Positions 1 to 8,708 of a DNA stretch of 64,000 bases are shown in pieces; the first letter of the stretch is position 1, and every line of letters begins with the position of its first letter. Source of the stretch: Mesobacterium_A hydrothermale (GTDB lineage: Bacteria > Pseudomonadota > Alphaproteobacteria > Rhodobacterales > Rhodobacteraceae); NCBI RefSeq assembly GCF_035818635.1, contig NZ_JAYLLH010000008.1, positions 62,001 to 126,000 of the forward strand, read 5' to 3'. The notes below the pieces were generated by a model. That model saw only the letters and a program-made list of their open reading frames with translations, ran no database searches and had not been told where the DNA came from. The translations under genes were made by a program, and so were the position numbers.

Positions 1-271
1 GCGTCGAAGCTGAGCACAGACATGGATGGTCTCCTGTGGTTGCCGCGTTGCGCGGTCTTTCGTTGATTGGGTCCGGCAGTCAGCGTGGCGCGCCGCCAGA
101 GCATGTGCAAGAGGGCGCGCACCTGAATTTGCGCGCGCCCCCTTCAGGTGGTCTGCGGGATCCCGGGGGGCACCCGGGGACGGGCCAGACCCGGCAGGGA
201 CAGAAGACACCCACCGGGCCGGTTGCGAAACGCGTCCCGGAACCCCGCGTCCGGGCCACCCCTGCCCCGGA

Positions 272-1303
272 TCAGCCGTAGCGGTAGGGCCGCCCGGCTT
301 TCTCCATGTCGGCGTTGTACTTCTTGATGATCTCGACAACCTTGGCCTTGGTCGGGCTTTCGGCGGCGATCTCGTCCCAGAACACCTTTGCGGCGGATTC
401 GACCTGCGACCATTCCGAATCCGGGATCGAGGTCAGCTGCATCTTGGTGCCGTTGACACGCAGCGCGGCTTCGCCCCCCCAGTACCACCACTGGCGGTAA
501 TAGTGCGACTGCTCCATGCAGACGGTCAGCAAGGCTTGCAGATCTTCCGGGACTTCGTTCCAGCGATCCATATTGGCGAAGAAGTGGCCGATCCACGCGC
601 CAGAGATGTTGTTGGTCAGGAAGTAGTTGGTCACATCCGCCCAGCCGACGGTGTAATCTTCGGTGATGCCCGACCAGGCGATGCCGTCAAGCTCGCCGGT
701 CTGCACCGCGACCTCGATGTCTTCCCACGGCAGGGTGACCGGCACGACGCCGAACTGTGCCAGGAAGCGCCCGGCGGTCGGGAAGGTGAAGACGCGCTTG
801 CCCTTCAGGTCCGCCAGCGAATTGATCGGATCCTTGGTGGCAAAGTGGCACGGGTCCCAGGACCCGGCGCTGATGTGCTTGACGCCGACCTTGGCGTATT
901 CTTCCGCCCAGATCTCGTTCAGCCCGTACTGGTTGAACAGCACCGGCACATCCAGCGAATAGCGCGAGGCGAAGGGGAAGTAGCCGCCGAAGACCGTGAC
1001 CTCGGTCGGGGAGGCCATGGAATCGTCGTCCGACTGCACCGCGTCGATGGTGCCGCGCTGCATGGCGCGGAACAGTTCACCGGTCGGCACCAGCTGGTCC
1101 GCGAAATACAGTTCGATCTGCATCCGGTCGCCGGCGATCTTGTTGAACGTGTCGATCGCGGGCTTTACCACATGCTCGGCCAGCGCGGCGCCGGCATAGG
1201 TCTGCATCCGCCATTTGATGGTGGACTGGGCCAGCGCAGGCGTGGCCAGTGCAGCGGCCGGGGCGGCGGCGGCACCCTTCAGGAACGTACGTCTGTTGGT
1301 CAT
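272..1303 (-). CDS. TRAP transporter substrate-binding protein (DctP/TakP type)
   Basis: Periplasmic solute receptor of a TRAP transporter, 343 aa, within the usual family length. The N-terminus carries a twin-arginine-like signal (RRTFLKG at residues 4-10) followed by an Ala-rich stretch and a likely cleavage after ATPALAQ near residue 26. The mature protein has the acidic and aromatic pattern of the DctP fold (for example FPTAGRFLAQFG and ELDGIAWSG). The ATG at 1303 is preferred over an upstream in-frame GTG because AAGGAG lies 8 nt before it. It is first upstream of the two permease subunits only by position, being last in transcription order after DctQ and DctM (94-nt gap to DctM). The ligand cannot be read from the sequence; the family includes 2-oxoacid and mannitol/chloroaromatic systems. 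Confidence 0.9.
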   Translation of the reverse strand: MTNRRTFLKGAAAAPAAALATPALAQSTIKWRMQTYAGAALAEHVVKPAIDTFNKIAGDRMQIELYFADQLVPTGELFRAMQRGTIDAVQSDDDSMASPTEVTVFGGYFPFASRYSLDVPVLFNQYGLNEIWAEEYAKVGVKHISAGSWDPCHFATKDPINSLADLKGKRVFTFPTAGRFLAQFGVVPVTLPWEDIEVAVQTGELDGIAWSGITEDYTVGWADVTNYFLTNNISGAWIGHFFANMDRWNEVPEDLQALLTVCMEQSHYYRQWWYWGGEAALRVNGTKMQLTSIPDSEWSQVESAAKVFWDEIAAESPTKAKVVEIIKKYNADMEKAGRPYRYG

Positions 1304-1397
1304 GGTCTTCACTCCTTGTTGCTGAATATGGCCCCTGTCCGGGGCTCTTCGTTTTGGCTCAATTCAGGGACCGGGGCCGGGCAACCGCCCCCGGGGA

Positions 1398-2723
1398 TCA
1401 CTTGTTGTACACCGTTTCCGGCAGCCAAAGGGCGATTTGCGGAAACGTCATCACCAGCGCCAGCGCCGCGATCATCACCAGCACGAAGGGCAGGATCGAC
1501 GCATAGATGTCACGCAAGGTGATTTCCGGCGGGGCCATGGCCCGCATCAGGAACAGGTTATAGCCAAAGGGCGGCGTCATATAGGCGATCTGCGTGGTGA
1601 TCGTATACAGCACCCCGTACCAGATCAAATCGAACCCCAGCGCCTGCACCAGCGGCACATAAAGCGGTGCCACGATCACCAGCATCGCGGTATCGTCCAG
1701 GAAGGTGCCCATGACGATGAAGGACAACTGCATCAGGATCAGGATCATCCACGGGCTCAGCCCCAGCTTGTCGGTGAACAGGTCCTCGATCGCGCGCACC
1801 GCGCCCAAGCCGTCGAACACCGCGCCAAAGGCCAGCGCGGCCAGGATGATCCACATGAACATGCAGGTGATGCCCAGGGTCTGGCGCACCGAAACCTCGA
1901 ACACCTCGCGCGTCATCCGGCCCTTCAGCACAGCGGCAAGGAACGCCGTCAGCGCGCCGATGGCCGAGCTTTCGACCAGCGACGTCCAGCCGTTCACGAA
2001 CGGCACCATCATGGCGGCGAAAATCCCCAAGGGCAGCAGCCCCGCGCGCAACAGCGCCAGCTTTTCACCCATCGGCATCGCGCGCTCCTCGGGCGACAGG
2101 GCCGGACCCAGAGCCGGGTTCAGCTTGCAGCGCACCGCGATGTAGATGACGAACAGGGCCGCCATCATCAGCCCCGGCACCACCCCTGCCAGCCACAGCT
2201 GGCCCACCGGTTGCCGCGCGATCATCGCGTACAGCACCAGCACGACCGACGGCGGCACAAGGATGCCCAGCGACGATCCGGCCTGAATGACCCCGGTCAC
2301 CATCCGCTTGTCATAGTTGCGTTTCAGCAGTTCGGGCAGCGCGATTGTGGCCCCGATTGCCATGCCAGCGACGCTCAGCCCGTTCATCGCCGAGATCAGC
2401 ACCATCAGCGCGATCGTCCCGATTGCAAGGCCGCCCCGTAGCCCACCCATCCAGACGTGGAACATCTTGTAAAGATCGTCCGCGATTTTCGATTCCGACA
2501 GGACATAGCCCATGAAGATGAACATCGGCAGCGTCAGCAGCGGATACCATTTCATCAGCTTCATCGCGCTGGAAAACGCGATGTCAAAGCCGCCCCGGTC
2601 GCCCCACAGCAGAAGCGCCGCGATCACGGCCACGAAGCCGATGGCGCCGAACACCCGTTGCCCGGTCAGAAGCATCACCATCATGGTGCTGAACATCAGG
2701 ATCGCGATCATTTCATAGGACAT
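1398..2723 (-). CDS. TRAP transporter large permease (DctM)
   Basis: Inner-membrane 12-TM-type subunit that carries the substrate with sodium coupling, 441 aa, normal for DctM. Hydrophobic segments run throughout, with family motifs such as GMAIGATIALPELLKRNY, ASSLGILVPPSV and the C-terminal TPPFGYNLFLMR. The start at 2723 (MSYEMIAIL) is chosen because its ATG overlaps the stop of the small permease by one base (TGATG), a typical coupled start; a longer reading frame upstream has no membrane-protein character. It works with the DctQ at 2723-3232 and the binding protein at 272-1303. Confidence 0.93.
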   Translation of the reverse strand: MSYEMIAILMFSTMMVMLLTGQRVFGAIGFVAVIAALLLWGDRGGFDIAFSSAMKLMKWYPLLTLPMFIFMGYVLSESKIADDLYKMFHVWMGGLRGGLAIGTIALMVLISAMNGLSVAGMAIGATIALPELLKRNYDKRMVTGVIQAGSSLGILVPPSVVLVLYAMIARQPVGQLWLAGVVPGLMMAALFVIYIAVRCKLNPALGPALSPEERAMPMGEKLALLRAGLLPLGIFAAMMVPFVNGWTSLVESSAIGALTAFLAAVLKGRMTREVFEVSVRQTLGITCMFMWIILAALAFGAVFDGLGAVRAIEDLFTDKLGLSPWMILILMQLSFIVMGTFLDDTAMLVIVAPLYVPLVQALGFDLIWYGVLYTITTQIAYMTPPFGYNLFLMRAMAPPEITLRDIYASILPFVLVMIAALALVMTFPQIALWLPETVYNK

Positions 2724-3232
2724 CAGACGTCCTCTCCGCGCAGACGCAGGATGTCCTTGAACAGCTCGGATATCGCCTGCAACAGCATCAGGATGATACC
2801 GACAACCATGATGACCTTGATCGGCCAAAGATAGGGCCGCCACGCGGTCGGGCTGCGCTCACCGCCGTATTGGAAGGAATAGATCGTGCTGTCGATCCCG
2901 CCCCACAGCAACACCCCAAGATAGAAGATCAGGAACAGCACGGTCACGGTATCCACCGCCGCCTTCCGCCTGTCGGACCATTCGCCATAGAACAGGTCCA
3001 TGCGCACGTTCGACCCCATCTGCAAGGAATAGGGCCCGCCGAGGATGAAATAGGCCACCATCGCGAACTGCGCCATTTCCAGCGTCCACAGCGACGGTAC
3101 GAAAAAGGTCTTGGACACCGACGACCACAGCAGGATCGCCATCATCCCGAAAATGCCGTACATCACCGCGCGCCCGATCAGCCGGTTCACCCGGTCGACG
3201 CGCGCAATATAGCCACGCAGCACGCCCATCAT
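2723..3232 (-). CDS. TRAP transporter small permease (DctQ)
   Basis: Four-helix inner-membrane partner of DctM, 169 aa. Four hydrophobic segments can be seen (around residues 20-45, 55-75, 95-120 and 135-160), plus the conserved GPYSLQMGSNVRMDLFYG stretch typical of DctQ proteins, where the loop contains an R-x-D motif. The start codon overlaps the stop of the amidohydrolase gene (ATGATG at 3227-3232), and its own stop overlaps the start of dctM, so the genes appear to be translationally coupled. Confidence 0.9.
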   Translation of the reverse strand: MMGVLRGYIARVDRVNRLIGRAVMYGIFGMMAILLWSSVSKTFFVPSLWTLEMAQFAMVAYFILGGPYSLQMGSNVRMDLFYGEWSDRRKAAVDTVTVLFLIFYLGVLLWGGIDSTIYSFQYGGERSPTAWRPYLWPIKVIMVVGIILMLLQAISELFKDILRLRGEDV

Positions 3233-3996
3233 CGCGCCACCTCGTCCGCAGTCCGCGCCAGCGCGGTATCAAGAACGCGGGCCAGTGCCAGTCCCATCGC
3301 CTGTGCCTCCTGCGGCGTCGCGATCAGGTCGTTGCGCACCTCGATCATCACGTTACGGATCCCCCGTGCGATTGCGTGTTTGGCCAGGGTATAGGTGACC
3401 CCGTCCACCTTGCCGTAAGGGGCGTTCTGTTCGACCACCCCCAACGCGTCTGTGCGCGCCACATCGCAACAGGCCAGCGCCAGCCGGTCGTCGTCATCGT
3501 TCAAAAAGCCGATCTCGACCCCGCGGCGAACCCCGAAATAGATGGGCGTGAAGCTGTGCAGCGTGACAAGGGCGACGTGATCGCCATGACGCGTCTGTGC
3601 ACGATCCAGAACCTGTGCAACGGTTTTGTGAAACTGATCATGCACCGCCACCCGGCGTGCCCGCTCTGCATCCGAAAGCCCGTGATTGCCCGGAGCGCTG
3701 ATCAATTCGCTCGCTTCCGGCACGCTGTCATGGGCGCTCGGCGGGCGATTGCAGTCATAGACCAGCCGCGACAAAGCCCCCGCCACCAGGGGCGCATCCA
3801 GCGCCTCTGCCAGGGCAACCGCCATATCGCGCGCGCCGATATCCCAGACTGCGTGGGCATGGCGGTCCGCCGCGTCCAGGCCAAGATCGTTCAAGTCGGC
3901 AGGAATGAAGGCAGAGGCGTGTTCGCACACCAGAACCACCGGGGCGGTCCCCTGCCCGTTCACCAGTTCTGCCGCCCCCGGCCAGCCCGTCATCAT
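3229..3996 (-). CDS. N-formylglutamate amidohydrolase family protein
   Basis: Cytoplasmic zinc hydrolase, 255 aa, of the family that cleaves N-formyl-L-glutamate to formate and glutamate (HutG2-type) and related N-acyl amino acids. The N-terminal VCEHAS motif (residues 23-28) and a DCNRPPSAHDSVPEASE stretch near residue 85 match the metal and substrate-binding signature, and VTLHSFTPIYFG near 145 matches the family core. It is the promoter-proximal gene of the TRAP operon, so it probably acts on what the transporter brings in or on a breakdown product. It is divergent from the RpiR-type regulator. The exact substrate is unknown. Confidence 0.85.
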   Translation of the reverse strand: MMTGWPGAAELVNGQGTAPVVLVCEHASAFIPADLNDLGLDAADRHAHAVWDIGARDMAVALAEALDAPLVAGALSRLVYDCNRPPSAHDSVPEASELISAPGNHGLSDAERARRVAVHDQFHKTVAQVLDRAQTRHGDHVALVTLHSFTPIYFGVRRGVEIGFLNDDDDRLALACCDVARTDALGVVEQNAPYGKVDGVTYTLAKHAIARGIRNVMIEVRNDLIATPQEAQAMGLALARVLDTALARTADEVAR

Positions 3997-4079
3997 CGAA
4001 TCCCCACGCCTTCGCGGCGCAGCCCCTGCGCCTCGTGTAAAGATGATTTCAACCGAACCCCCTCTGTCAACATTTTTTC

Positions 4080-4113
4080 TGTAGACGTTGCTACATCACG
4101 GAAGCTACCGTAG
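4080..4113. promoter_or_regulatory. palindromic operator(s) in the divergent TRAP/RpiR promoter region
   Basis: Between the divergent genes lie TGTAG-N6-CTACA (4080-4095) and CTACCGTAG (4105-4113), two palindromes built from the same GTAG/CTAC half-sites. RpiR-family regulators such as HexR bind short TGTA...TACA palindromes, so these are good candidates for autoregulation and TRAP operon control by the neighbouring regulator. The second palindrome is 22 bp before the regulator's start codon. Confidence 0.5.
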
Positions 4114-4135
4114 TTATTGCTTACAGGAGTCACTC

Positions 4136-5017
4136 ATGCCCCCGCTTCCGCCGCTGCGCGACATGATCCGGGAACGGATGCCCGACCTCACCGATGCCGA
4201 GCGCCGTCTGGCCGCGGTGCTGACCGAAGACAGCATGGTGAACGGGCTGCAATCCATCACCAAGCTGGCCGAAGATGCCGGCGTGTCCACCCCCACCATC
4301 ATCCGCATGGCGCGCAAACTGGGTTTCGACGGGTTCCCCACGCTGCAGAACGCGATCCGCGAAGAACTGGCCGCGCGGATCAAGCAACCTCTGGCCAAGC
4401 TCGACCAATGGGGCGCGGGCGGTGCCGACGATCACATCATTAACCGCTTCGCGCAGGCCGCATCGGCCAACATCAACCGCACGCTGGACCGGCTGGACCT
4501 GGGCAGTTTCGACCAGGCCGCCGACGTCTTGTCGAACACCGACCGCCACGTGCACCTGCTGGGCGGAAGGATCACCCGGTCGATCGCGGACTATTTCTTC
4601 AACCACCTGCAAATCATCCGCCCGCATGTGTCGCTGCTGGCGCAATCGCCCAATATCTGGCCGCACCACCTGCTTGACATGGATGCAACCTCGGTGCTCG
4701 TCCTGTTCGACATCCGGCGCTATGAAAAAGAGCTCGAGCGACTGGCCGATCTTGCGGCAGAACGCAAGGTCGAAATCCTGCTGTTCACCGACCAATGGGG
4801 ATCGCCGATCGAAAAGCGCGCCAGTGTCTGTTTCCGCACCATGGTCGAAGCTCCCTCGAGCTGGGACAGCAACCTGGCCATCCTGTTCCTGGTCGAGGCC
4901 CTGATCGCCGAAGTGCAAAGCCGCAGTTCGCGCGACTCGATCACCCGCATCGACTCGCTGGAACGGATGCTGGGTCAGACCCGCCTATTCCGCAGCGACA
5001 CCGGCGGACAGGACTGA
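4136..5017 (+). CDS. MurR/RpiR family transcriptional regulator
   Basis: DNA-binding repressor or activator of 293 aa with the two-domain RpiR layout: an N-terminal helix-turn-helix (about residues 1-80; LAEDAGVSTPTIIRMARKLG is the recognition region) and a C-terminal SIS sugar-phosphate-type sensor domain (about 120-265). The start at 4136 is supported by AGGAG at 4125-4129, 6 nt upstream. It is divergent from the amidohydrolase-TRAP operon and probably controls it through the palindromes at 4080-4113. The effector is unknown; SIS domains in this family bind phosphosugars or related small molecules. Confidence 0.9.
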   Translation: MPPLPPLRDMIRERMPDLTDAERRLAAVLTEDSMVNGLQSITKLAEDAGVSTPTIIRMARKLGFDGFPTLQNAIREELAARIKQPLAKLDQWGAGGADDHIINRFAQAASANINRTLDRLDLGSFDQAADVLSNTDRHVHLLGGRITRSIADYFFNHLQIIRPHVSLLAQSPNIWPHHLLDMDATSVLVLFDIRRYEKELERLADLAAERKVEILLFTDQWGSPIEKRASVCFRTMVEAPSSWDSNLAILFLVEALIAEVQSRSSRDSITRIDSLERMLGQTRLFRSDTGGQD

Positions 5018-5040
5018 CCGGCTGCCCCGATATTTGCGTT

Positions 5041-5080
5041 ACAAATACCTCGGGGGGGCCGGGCGTAGCGCCGCCGGACG
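5041..5080. repeat. GC-rich palindromic intergenic repeat (REP-like), copy 1
   Basis: After the regulator gene there is a stretch reading AAATACCTCGGGGGG, then CCGGGCGTAGCGCCGCCGG. A related stretch (AAATATCCCGGGGG, CCGGGGGCAGCGCCCCCG) lies at 56766-56798. The shared order suggests a dispersed intergenic repeat rather than chance GC richness. It may serve as a transcription-end hairpin for the RpiR gene. Confidence 0.4.
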
Positions 5081-5186
5081 GTTTCGCAGCAAGCGTCCCG
5101 AAAATGCCCTGGTCGTCGCCCCGGTGTCGTGCGGGACGCGCGGCGAAGCCCTTGCCCCGGACCGCGGATTCGTCCTAGATCGCGCC

Positions 5187-6299
5187 ATGACCGGACCACG
5201 CTACACAGACCTGATCGCCGCCCTGCCCTCTACCGTGCCCTTCGTCGGGCCCGAAGCGCAGGAGCGTGACCGCGGCGCGCCGTTCAAGGCCCGCATCGGC
5301 GCCAATGAAAACGTCTTCGGCCCCTCGCCCAAGGCCATCGCGGCCATGCAACAGGACTCCGCCGAGATCTGGAAGTACGGCGATTCCACCAGCTACGACC
5401 TGCGCCACGCGTTGGCCGCGCACCTGGGCATCGGCCCGCAGAACGTGGTGGTCGGCGAAGGGATCGACGGGCTTCTGGGCTATCTTGTCCGCCTGCTGGT
5501 CGCGCCCGGCGATGCGGTGGTCACCTCGGACGGGGCCTATCCCACCTTCAACTTCCACGTCGCGGGCTTTGGCGGGGTGCTGCACAAGGTGCCCTATTCC
5601 GGCGATTCCGAAGACCTGCCCGCGCTGATCGCCAAGGCCGCAGAGGTCGACGCCAAGCTGGTCTATTTCGCCAACCCCGACAACCCGATGGCCAGCTGGA
5701 CCACCGGCGCCGCGATCGAGGCGGCGCTTGACACCCTGCCCGACGGCACCCTGCTGGCGCTGGACGAGGCCTATATCGAATTCGCCCCCGCCGATGCGAT
5801 CCCGCGGATCGCCATAGAGGATCCGCGCGTCATTCGTCTGCGAACCTTTTCCAAGGGCTATGGCATGGCAGGCGCGCGCGTGGGCTATGCCTTTGGCGCG
5901 GCACCGCTGATCCAGAGCTTCGACAAGATCCGCAACCATTTCGGCATGAACCGCGCCGCGCAGGCGGGCGCGCTTGCGGCGTTGCAGGACCAGGACTGGC
6001 TGGCGCATGTGGTGACACAGGTGGCAGAGTCGAAAGACCGGATCGCGCGGATCGCGGCGGCCAACGGCCTGTCGGCCCTGCCCTCGGCCACCAATTTCGT
6101 GGCGGTCGATTGCGGCCGGGACGGCGATTTCGCACGCAAGGTTCTGGCCGCGCTGGTGGCGCGCGGCATCTTCGTGCGCATGCCTTTCGTCGCCCCGCAG
6201 GACCGCTGCATCCGCATCAGCGCGGGCCGCGCGGAAGAGATGGAGGCCCTGGCCGAAGCCTTGCCGCTGGCCTTGGCCGACGTGGCCGCAACCGCCTGA
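5187..6299 (+). CDS. PLP-dependent aminotransferase, class I/II (HisC-like)
   Basis: Fold type I aminotransferase, 370 aa, similar to histidinol-phosphate aminotransferases. Key residues can be placed: N166 in FANPDNP, D193 and Y196 in DEAYIEFAP, the Schiff-base lysine K223 in FSKGYG, and R231 in GARVGYAFG. The ATG at 5187 is chosen because the family N-terminus begins about here; the upstream in-frame extension is low-complexity and overlaps a GC-rich repeat. No strong ribosome binding site is visible. It follows the RpiR gene on the same strand after 169 nt. Its amino-acid specificity cannot be told from sequence; this need not be the biosynthetic hisC. Confidence 0.87.
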   Translation: MTGPRYTDLIAALPSTVPFVGPEAQERDRGAPFKARIGANENVFGPSPKAIAAMQQDSAEIWKYGDSTSYDLRHALAAHLGIGPQNVVVGEGIDGLLGYLVRLLVAPGDAVVTSDGAYPTFNFHVAGFGGVLHKVPYSGDSEDLPALIAKAAEVDAKLVYFANPDNPMASWTTGAAIEAALDTLPDGTLLALDEAYIEFAPADAIPRIAIEDPRVIRLRTFSKGYGMAGARVGYAFGAAPLIQSFDKIRNHFGMNRAAQAGALAALQDQDWLAHVVTQVAESKDRIARIAAANGLSALPSATNFVAVDCGRDGDFARKVLAALVARGIFVRMPFVAPQDRCIRISAGRAEEMEALAEALPLALADVAATA

Positions 6300-6411
6300 A
6301 CCGCTGAAATTCCGGGCGCGCTGTCGCCCGGGCCCACGCGACCCGACAAATTCGTTTCGTCAAACGCAGACCCTGCGCTACGCTTTCCCCACAAGGCGAG
6401 GGAGAGACGCC

Positions 6412-6624
6412 ATGTATGACGACCAAAACCAGACCGACGAAATGACCAACGCCAACCTGGTGCTGATCTTCGTCAACCTTCTTTGGATCCTCGGGGTGAT
6501 CTGGGCAAAGCTGGGCTTCGCCGCGCTGTTGATCGTCGCGCTGGTCCTGCACCATGCCATCAACCGGTTGGCACCGTATGGCGGGCGACTGGCCCGTGGG
6601 ATCGCCCGGTTCGGGCGGCAATAG
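6412..6624 (+). CDS. small predicted membrane protein
   Basis: 70 aa protein with two adjacent hydrophobic stretches (about residues 14-31 and 34-46), suggesting a helical hairpin in the inner membrane, and a basic C-terminus (Arg at 59, 62, 66, 69) expected to stay in the cytoplasm. A GAGGGAGAG sequence lies just upstream of the ATG. It sits in the convergent gap between the aminotransferase and the class V aminotransferase. I do not recognise a family. Confidence 0.6.
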   Translation: MYDDQNQTDEMTNANLVLIFVNLLWILGVIWAKLGFAALLIVALVLHHAINRLAPYGGRLARGIARFGRQ

Positions 6625-6643
6625 CCCGCCGCCCGAGACAGCC

Positions 6644-7879
6644 TCAGGCCTCTGCCGCAGGGGCCAGCAGTCGCGTCACCGGCGCGCCGGCGATGATTTC
6701 CGCCGCCGCGGTCACTCCGCCCTTCGTGTGCGGGGCGCCGATGGCGTCCAAACCGGCCTCGACCACGCCGATGAGGCCCAGGACCATATGCGCGTTCACA
6801 TGCCCCATGTGGCCGAACCGGAAAAAGCCCTCGCCCTTGGGGTCGTCGGGCTCGGACATGCCCAACCCGATACCCAAGGTGACACCGGCGCTGTGTTCCG
6901 TCCAATGCCTCAGGTGCTTGCCCCACGGCAGGCCCAGCCGCGCCGCCGTCACCGCATGCGACCGATGGGCCGGGTCGGCGATGTTCAGCGCCAGAGCGCC
7001 GTTGCCCTGCCCCCAGACATCGCAGGCCGCCCAGATCGCTCGGGCCAGCCGTTCGTGCCGCGCCCAGACGTTTTCCAGCCCTTCGTCCTTGATCATGTCC
7101 AGCGCCACGCGCAGTCCATAGAGGTGATGTGTCGGCGCGGTGCCGCCAAAATGCTGGTAGTAAAACTCCGGGTTGCCACGCGGTGCCCAGTCCCAATAGC
7201 GGCTGACGCGCGGCATCGCCTTTCGCACTTCGGCGGCCTTGTCGTTGAAAAAGACAAATGACAAGCCCGGCGGCACCATCAGCCCCTTCTGGCTGGCCGC
7301 GACCATCACGTCGACCCCCCAGGCGTCCATCTCGAACCGGTCACAGGCCAGCGAGGCGATGTTGTCCGACATCAGCAACGCGGGGTGGCCGGCGGCGTCA
7401 ATGGCCTTGCGGATCGCGGCAATGTCGTTGCGCACGGACGACGAGGTATCGACATGGGTCGCCAGTACCGCCTTGATCCTGCCTTGGGTATCGGCGCGCA
7501 GCGCGGCCTCGACCCGGTCGGGATCGACCGGAGTGGCGCGGCCAAAGTCGATCATCTCGACCTCTGCGCCCAGCCCCACGGCCATGTCCGCCCAGCCGTG
7601 GCCGAACCGCCCGGTGGATGGCACCAGCACGGTTTCGCCCGGTGCCACGACATTGGCCAGCGCCGCTTCCCAGGCGCCGTGACCGTTCGAGATATAGATC
7701 GCCACCTGCCCCTCGGTCCGCGCCACCGCCTTCAGGTCCGGCACAAGGCTGCGGGTCAGTTCGACCAACTCGCCTTCGTAAATATTGGGCGAGGACCGGT
7801 GCATCGCGCGCAGCACCTCTTCGGGCATGACCGAAGGGCCGGGAATGGCAAGGTAGGGACGACCGTTGGAAAGCGACAT
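6644..7879 (-). CDS. class V aminotransferase (serine/alanine-glyoxylate aminotransferase type)
   Basis: PLP enzyme of 411 aa. The N-terminal AIPGPSVMPEEVLRAM pattern, the THVDTSSSVRND stretch near 141, SDNIASL near 171 and the Schiff-base lysine K198 in SQKGLMVPPG fit the alanine-glyoxylate and serine-glyoxylate aminotransferase group. Such enzymes interconvert glyoxylate with glycine and an oxoacid, and are used in glyoxylate detoxification or the serine cycle. The ATG at 7879 gives the family N-terminus; a longer frame upstream lacks similarity. It is divergent from the phosphatase gene at 8004. Confidence 0.87.
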   Translation of the reverse strand: MSLSNGRPYLAIPGPSVMPEEVLRAMHRSSPNIYEGELVELTRSLVPDLKAVARTEGQVAIYISNGHGAWEAALANVVAPGETVLVPSTGRFGHGWADMAVGLGAEVEMIDFGRATPVDPDRVEAALRADTQGRIKAVLATHVDTSSSVRNDIAAIRKAIDAAGHPALLMSDNIASLACDRFEMDAWGVDVMVAASQKGLMVPPGLSFVFFNDKAAEVRKAMPRVSRYWDWAPRGNPEFYYQHFGGTAPTHHLYGLRVALDMIKDEGLENVWARHERLARAIWAACDVWGQGNGALALNIADPAHRSHAVTAARLGLPWGKHLRHWTEHSAGVTLGIGLGMSEPDDPKGEGFFRFGHMGHVNAHMVLGLIGVVEAGLDAIGAPHTKGGVTAAAEIIAGAPVTRLLAPAAEA

Positions 7880-8003
7880 TGACAGCGACTCCGTGGGAAA
7901 ACCCCGGCACACTACCGCCATCGCCAGCGGCGTCAATCTTTGACGCGCTTGTCTTGGCGGCGCCGCGCGGCTAAACCCCGCGCAATGCTCTGAAAGGGTC
8001 GGA

Positions 8004-8708
8004 ATGCTGGCGAAATTATTGGCACGTCTGGACGCCGCCGAACGCAAACTGCGCTATTCCTTCGGCGAAGACATCGTCACCCCGCGCGGGCGGCGCCTGT
8101 CCAAGCTGCACTACAACCTGTTCGACCACGCTTTCCTGCGGACCTTCTGGACCAATTTCTGGCCGGTGGCCCCCGGTGTCTGGCGGTCGAACCAGCCGAC
8201 GCACAAACGGTTCGTGAAATACAAGGCGATGGGGATCAGAACGGTGATCAACCTGCGCGGCACCGACCGGCGGGCGCATTACCTGTTCGAGGAAGAAAGC
8301 TGCCGCGACCTGGGCCTGACCCTGGTCAACACCCGGCTGCACGCCCGCCACGCCGTCGCGCGCGAAAACTTCATCGAGGTGATCGACGCCCTGCGCAGCG
8401 CCGAGAAACCGATGATGTTCCACTGCAAATCCGGTGCCGACCGTGCCGGCATGGTTGCGGCGATGTACCAGATGATCTTTGACGGCCAGCCGGTCGCGGT
8501 GGCCAAGAAACAGCTGGGGCTGAAGTTCATCCACCTCAAATTCACCAAGACCGGGGTCCAGGACTATATCCTCGACGTCTATGAGGCGCGCAACAACCGC
8601 GCACCGATCGGGTTCGAGGACTGGATGCGCACCGAATACGACGGTCCCGCGATCCAGGCCGGGTTCGACAGCAAGACCCCCGCCGACCAACTGGTCCTGC
8701 CCGCATGA
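8004..8708 (+). CDS. tyrosine/dual-specificity-like protein phosphatase
   Basis: Protein of 234 aa with the cysteine-phosphatase loop HCKSGADRAG, giving nucleophile C141 and R147 (CX5R). An upstream conserved segment, VAPGVWRSNQPTHKRF around residue 55-70 followed by INLRGTD at 82-88, matches the bacterial DSP/Siw14-like group. The likely role is removal of phosphate from a protein or lipid/inositol-type substrate in the cytoplasm. Its stop overlaps the start of the ABC exporter by ATGA, so the two are probably cotranslated and may act in the same envelope-related process. Confidence 0.82.
   Translation: MLAKLLARLDAAERKLRYSFGEDIVTPRGRRLSKLHYNLFDHAFLRTFWTNFWPVAPGVWRSNQPTHKRFVKYKAMGIRTVINLRGTDRRAHYLFEEESCRDLGLTLVNTRLHARHAVARENFIEVIDALRSAEKPMMFHCKSGADRAGMVAAMYQMIFDGQPVAVAKKQLGLKFIHLKFTKTGVQDYILDVYEARNNRAPIGFEDWMRTEYDGPAIQAGFDSKTPADQLVLPA

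Noticed and set aside
26..1522. A 498-codon plus-strand frame opposite the TRAP binding protein, and many similar long frames opposite other genes
   Set aside because: Shadow frames caused by high GC at third codon positions; the opposite strand has clear family motifs and ribosome binding sites.
5187..6299. Housekeeping hisC
   Set aside because: No other histidine genes are near and the enzyme family has many non-histidine members; the symbol was left out.
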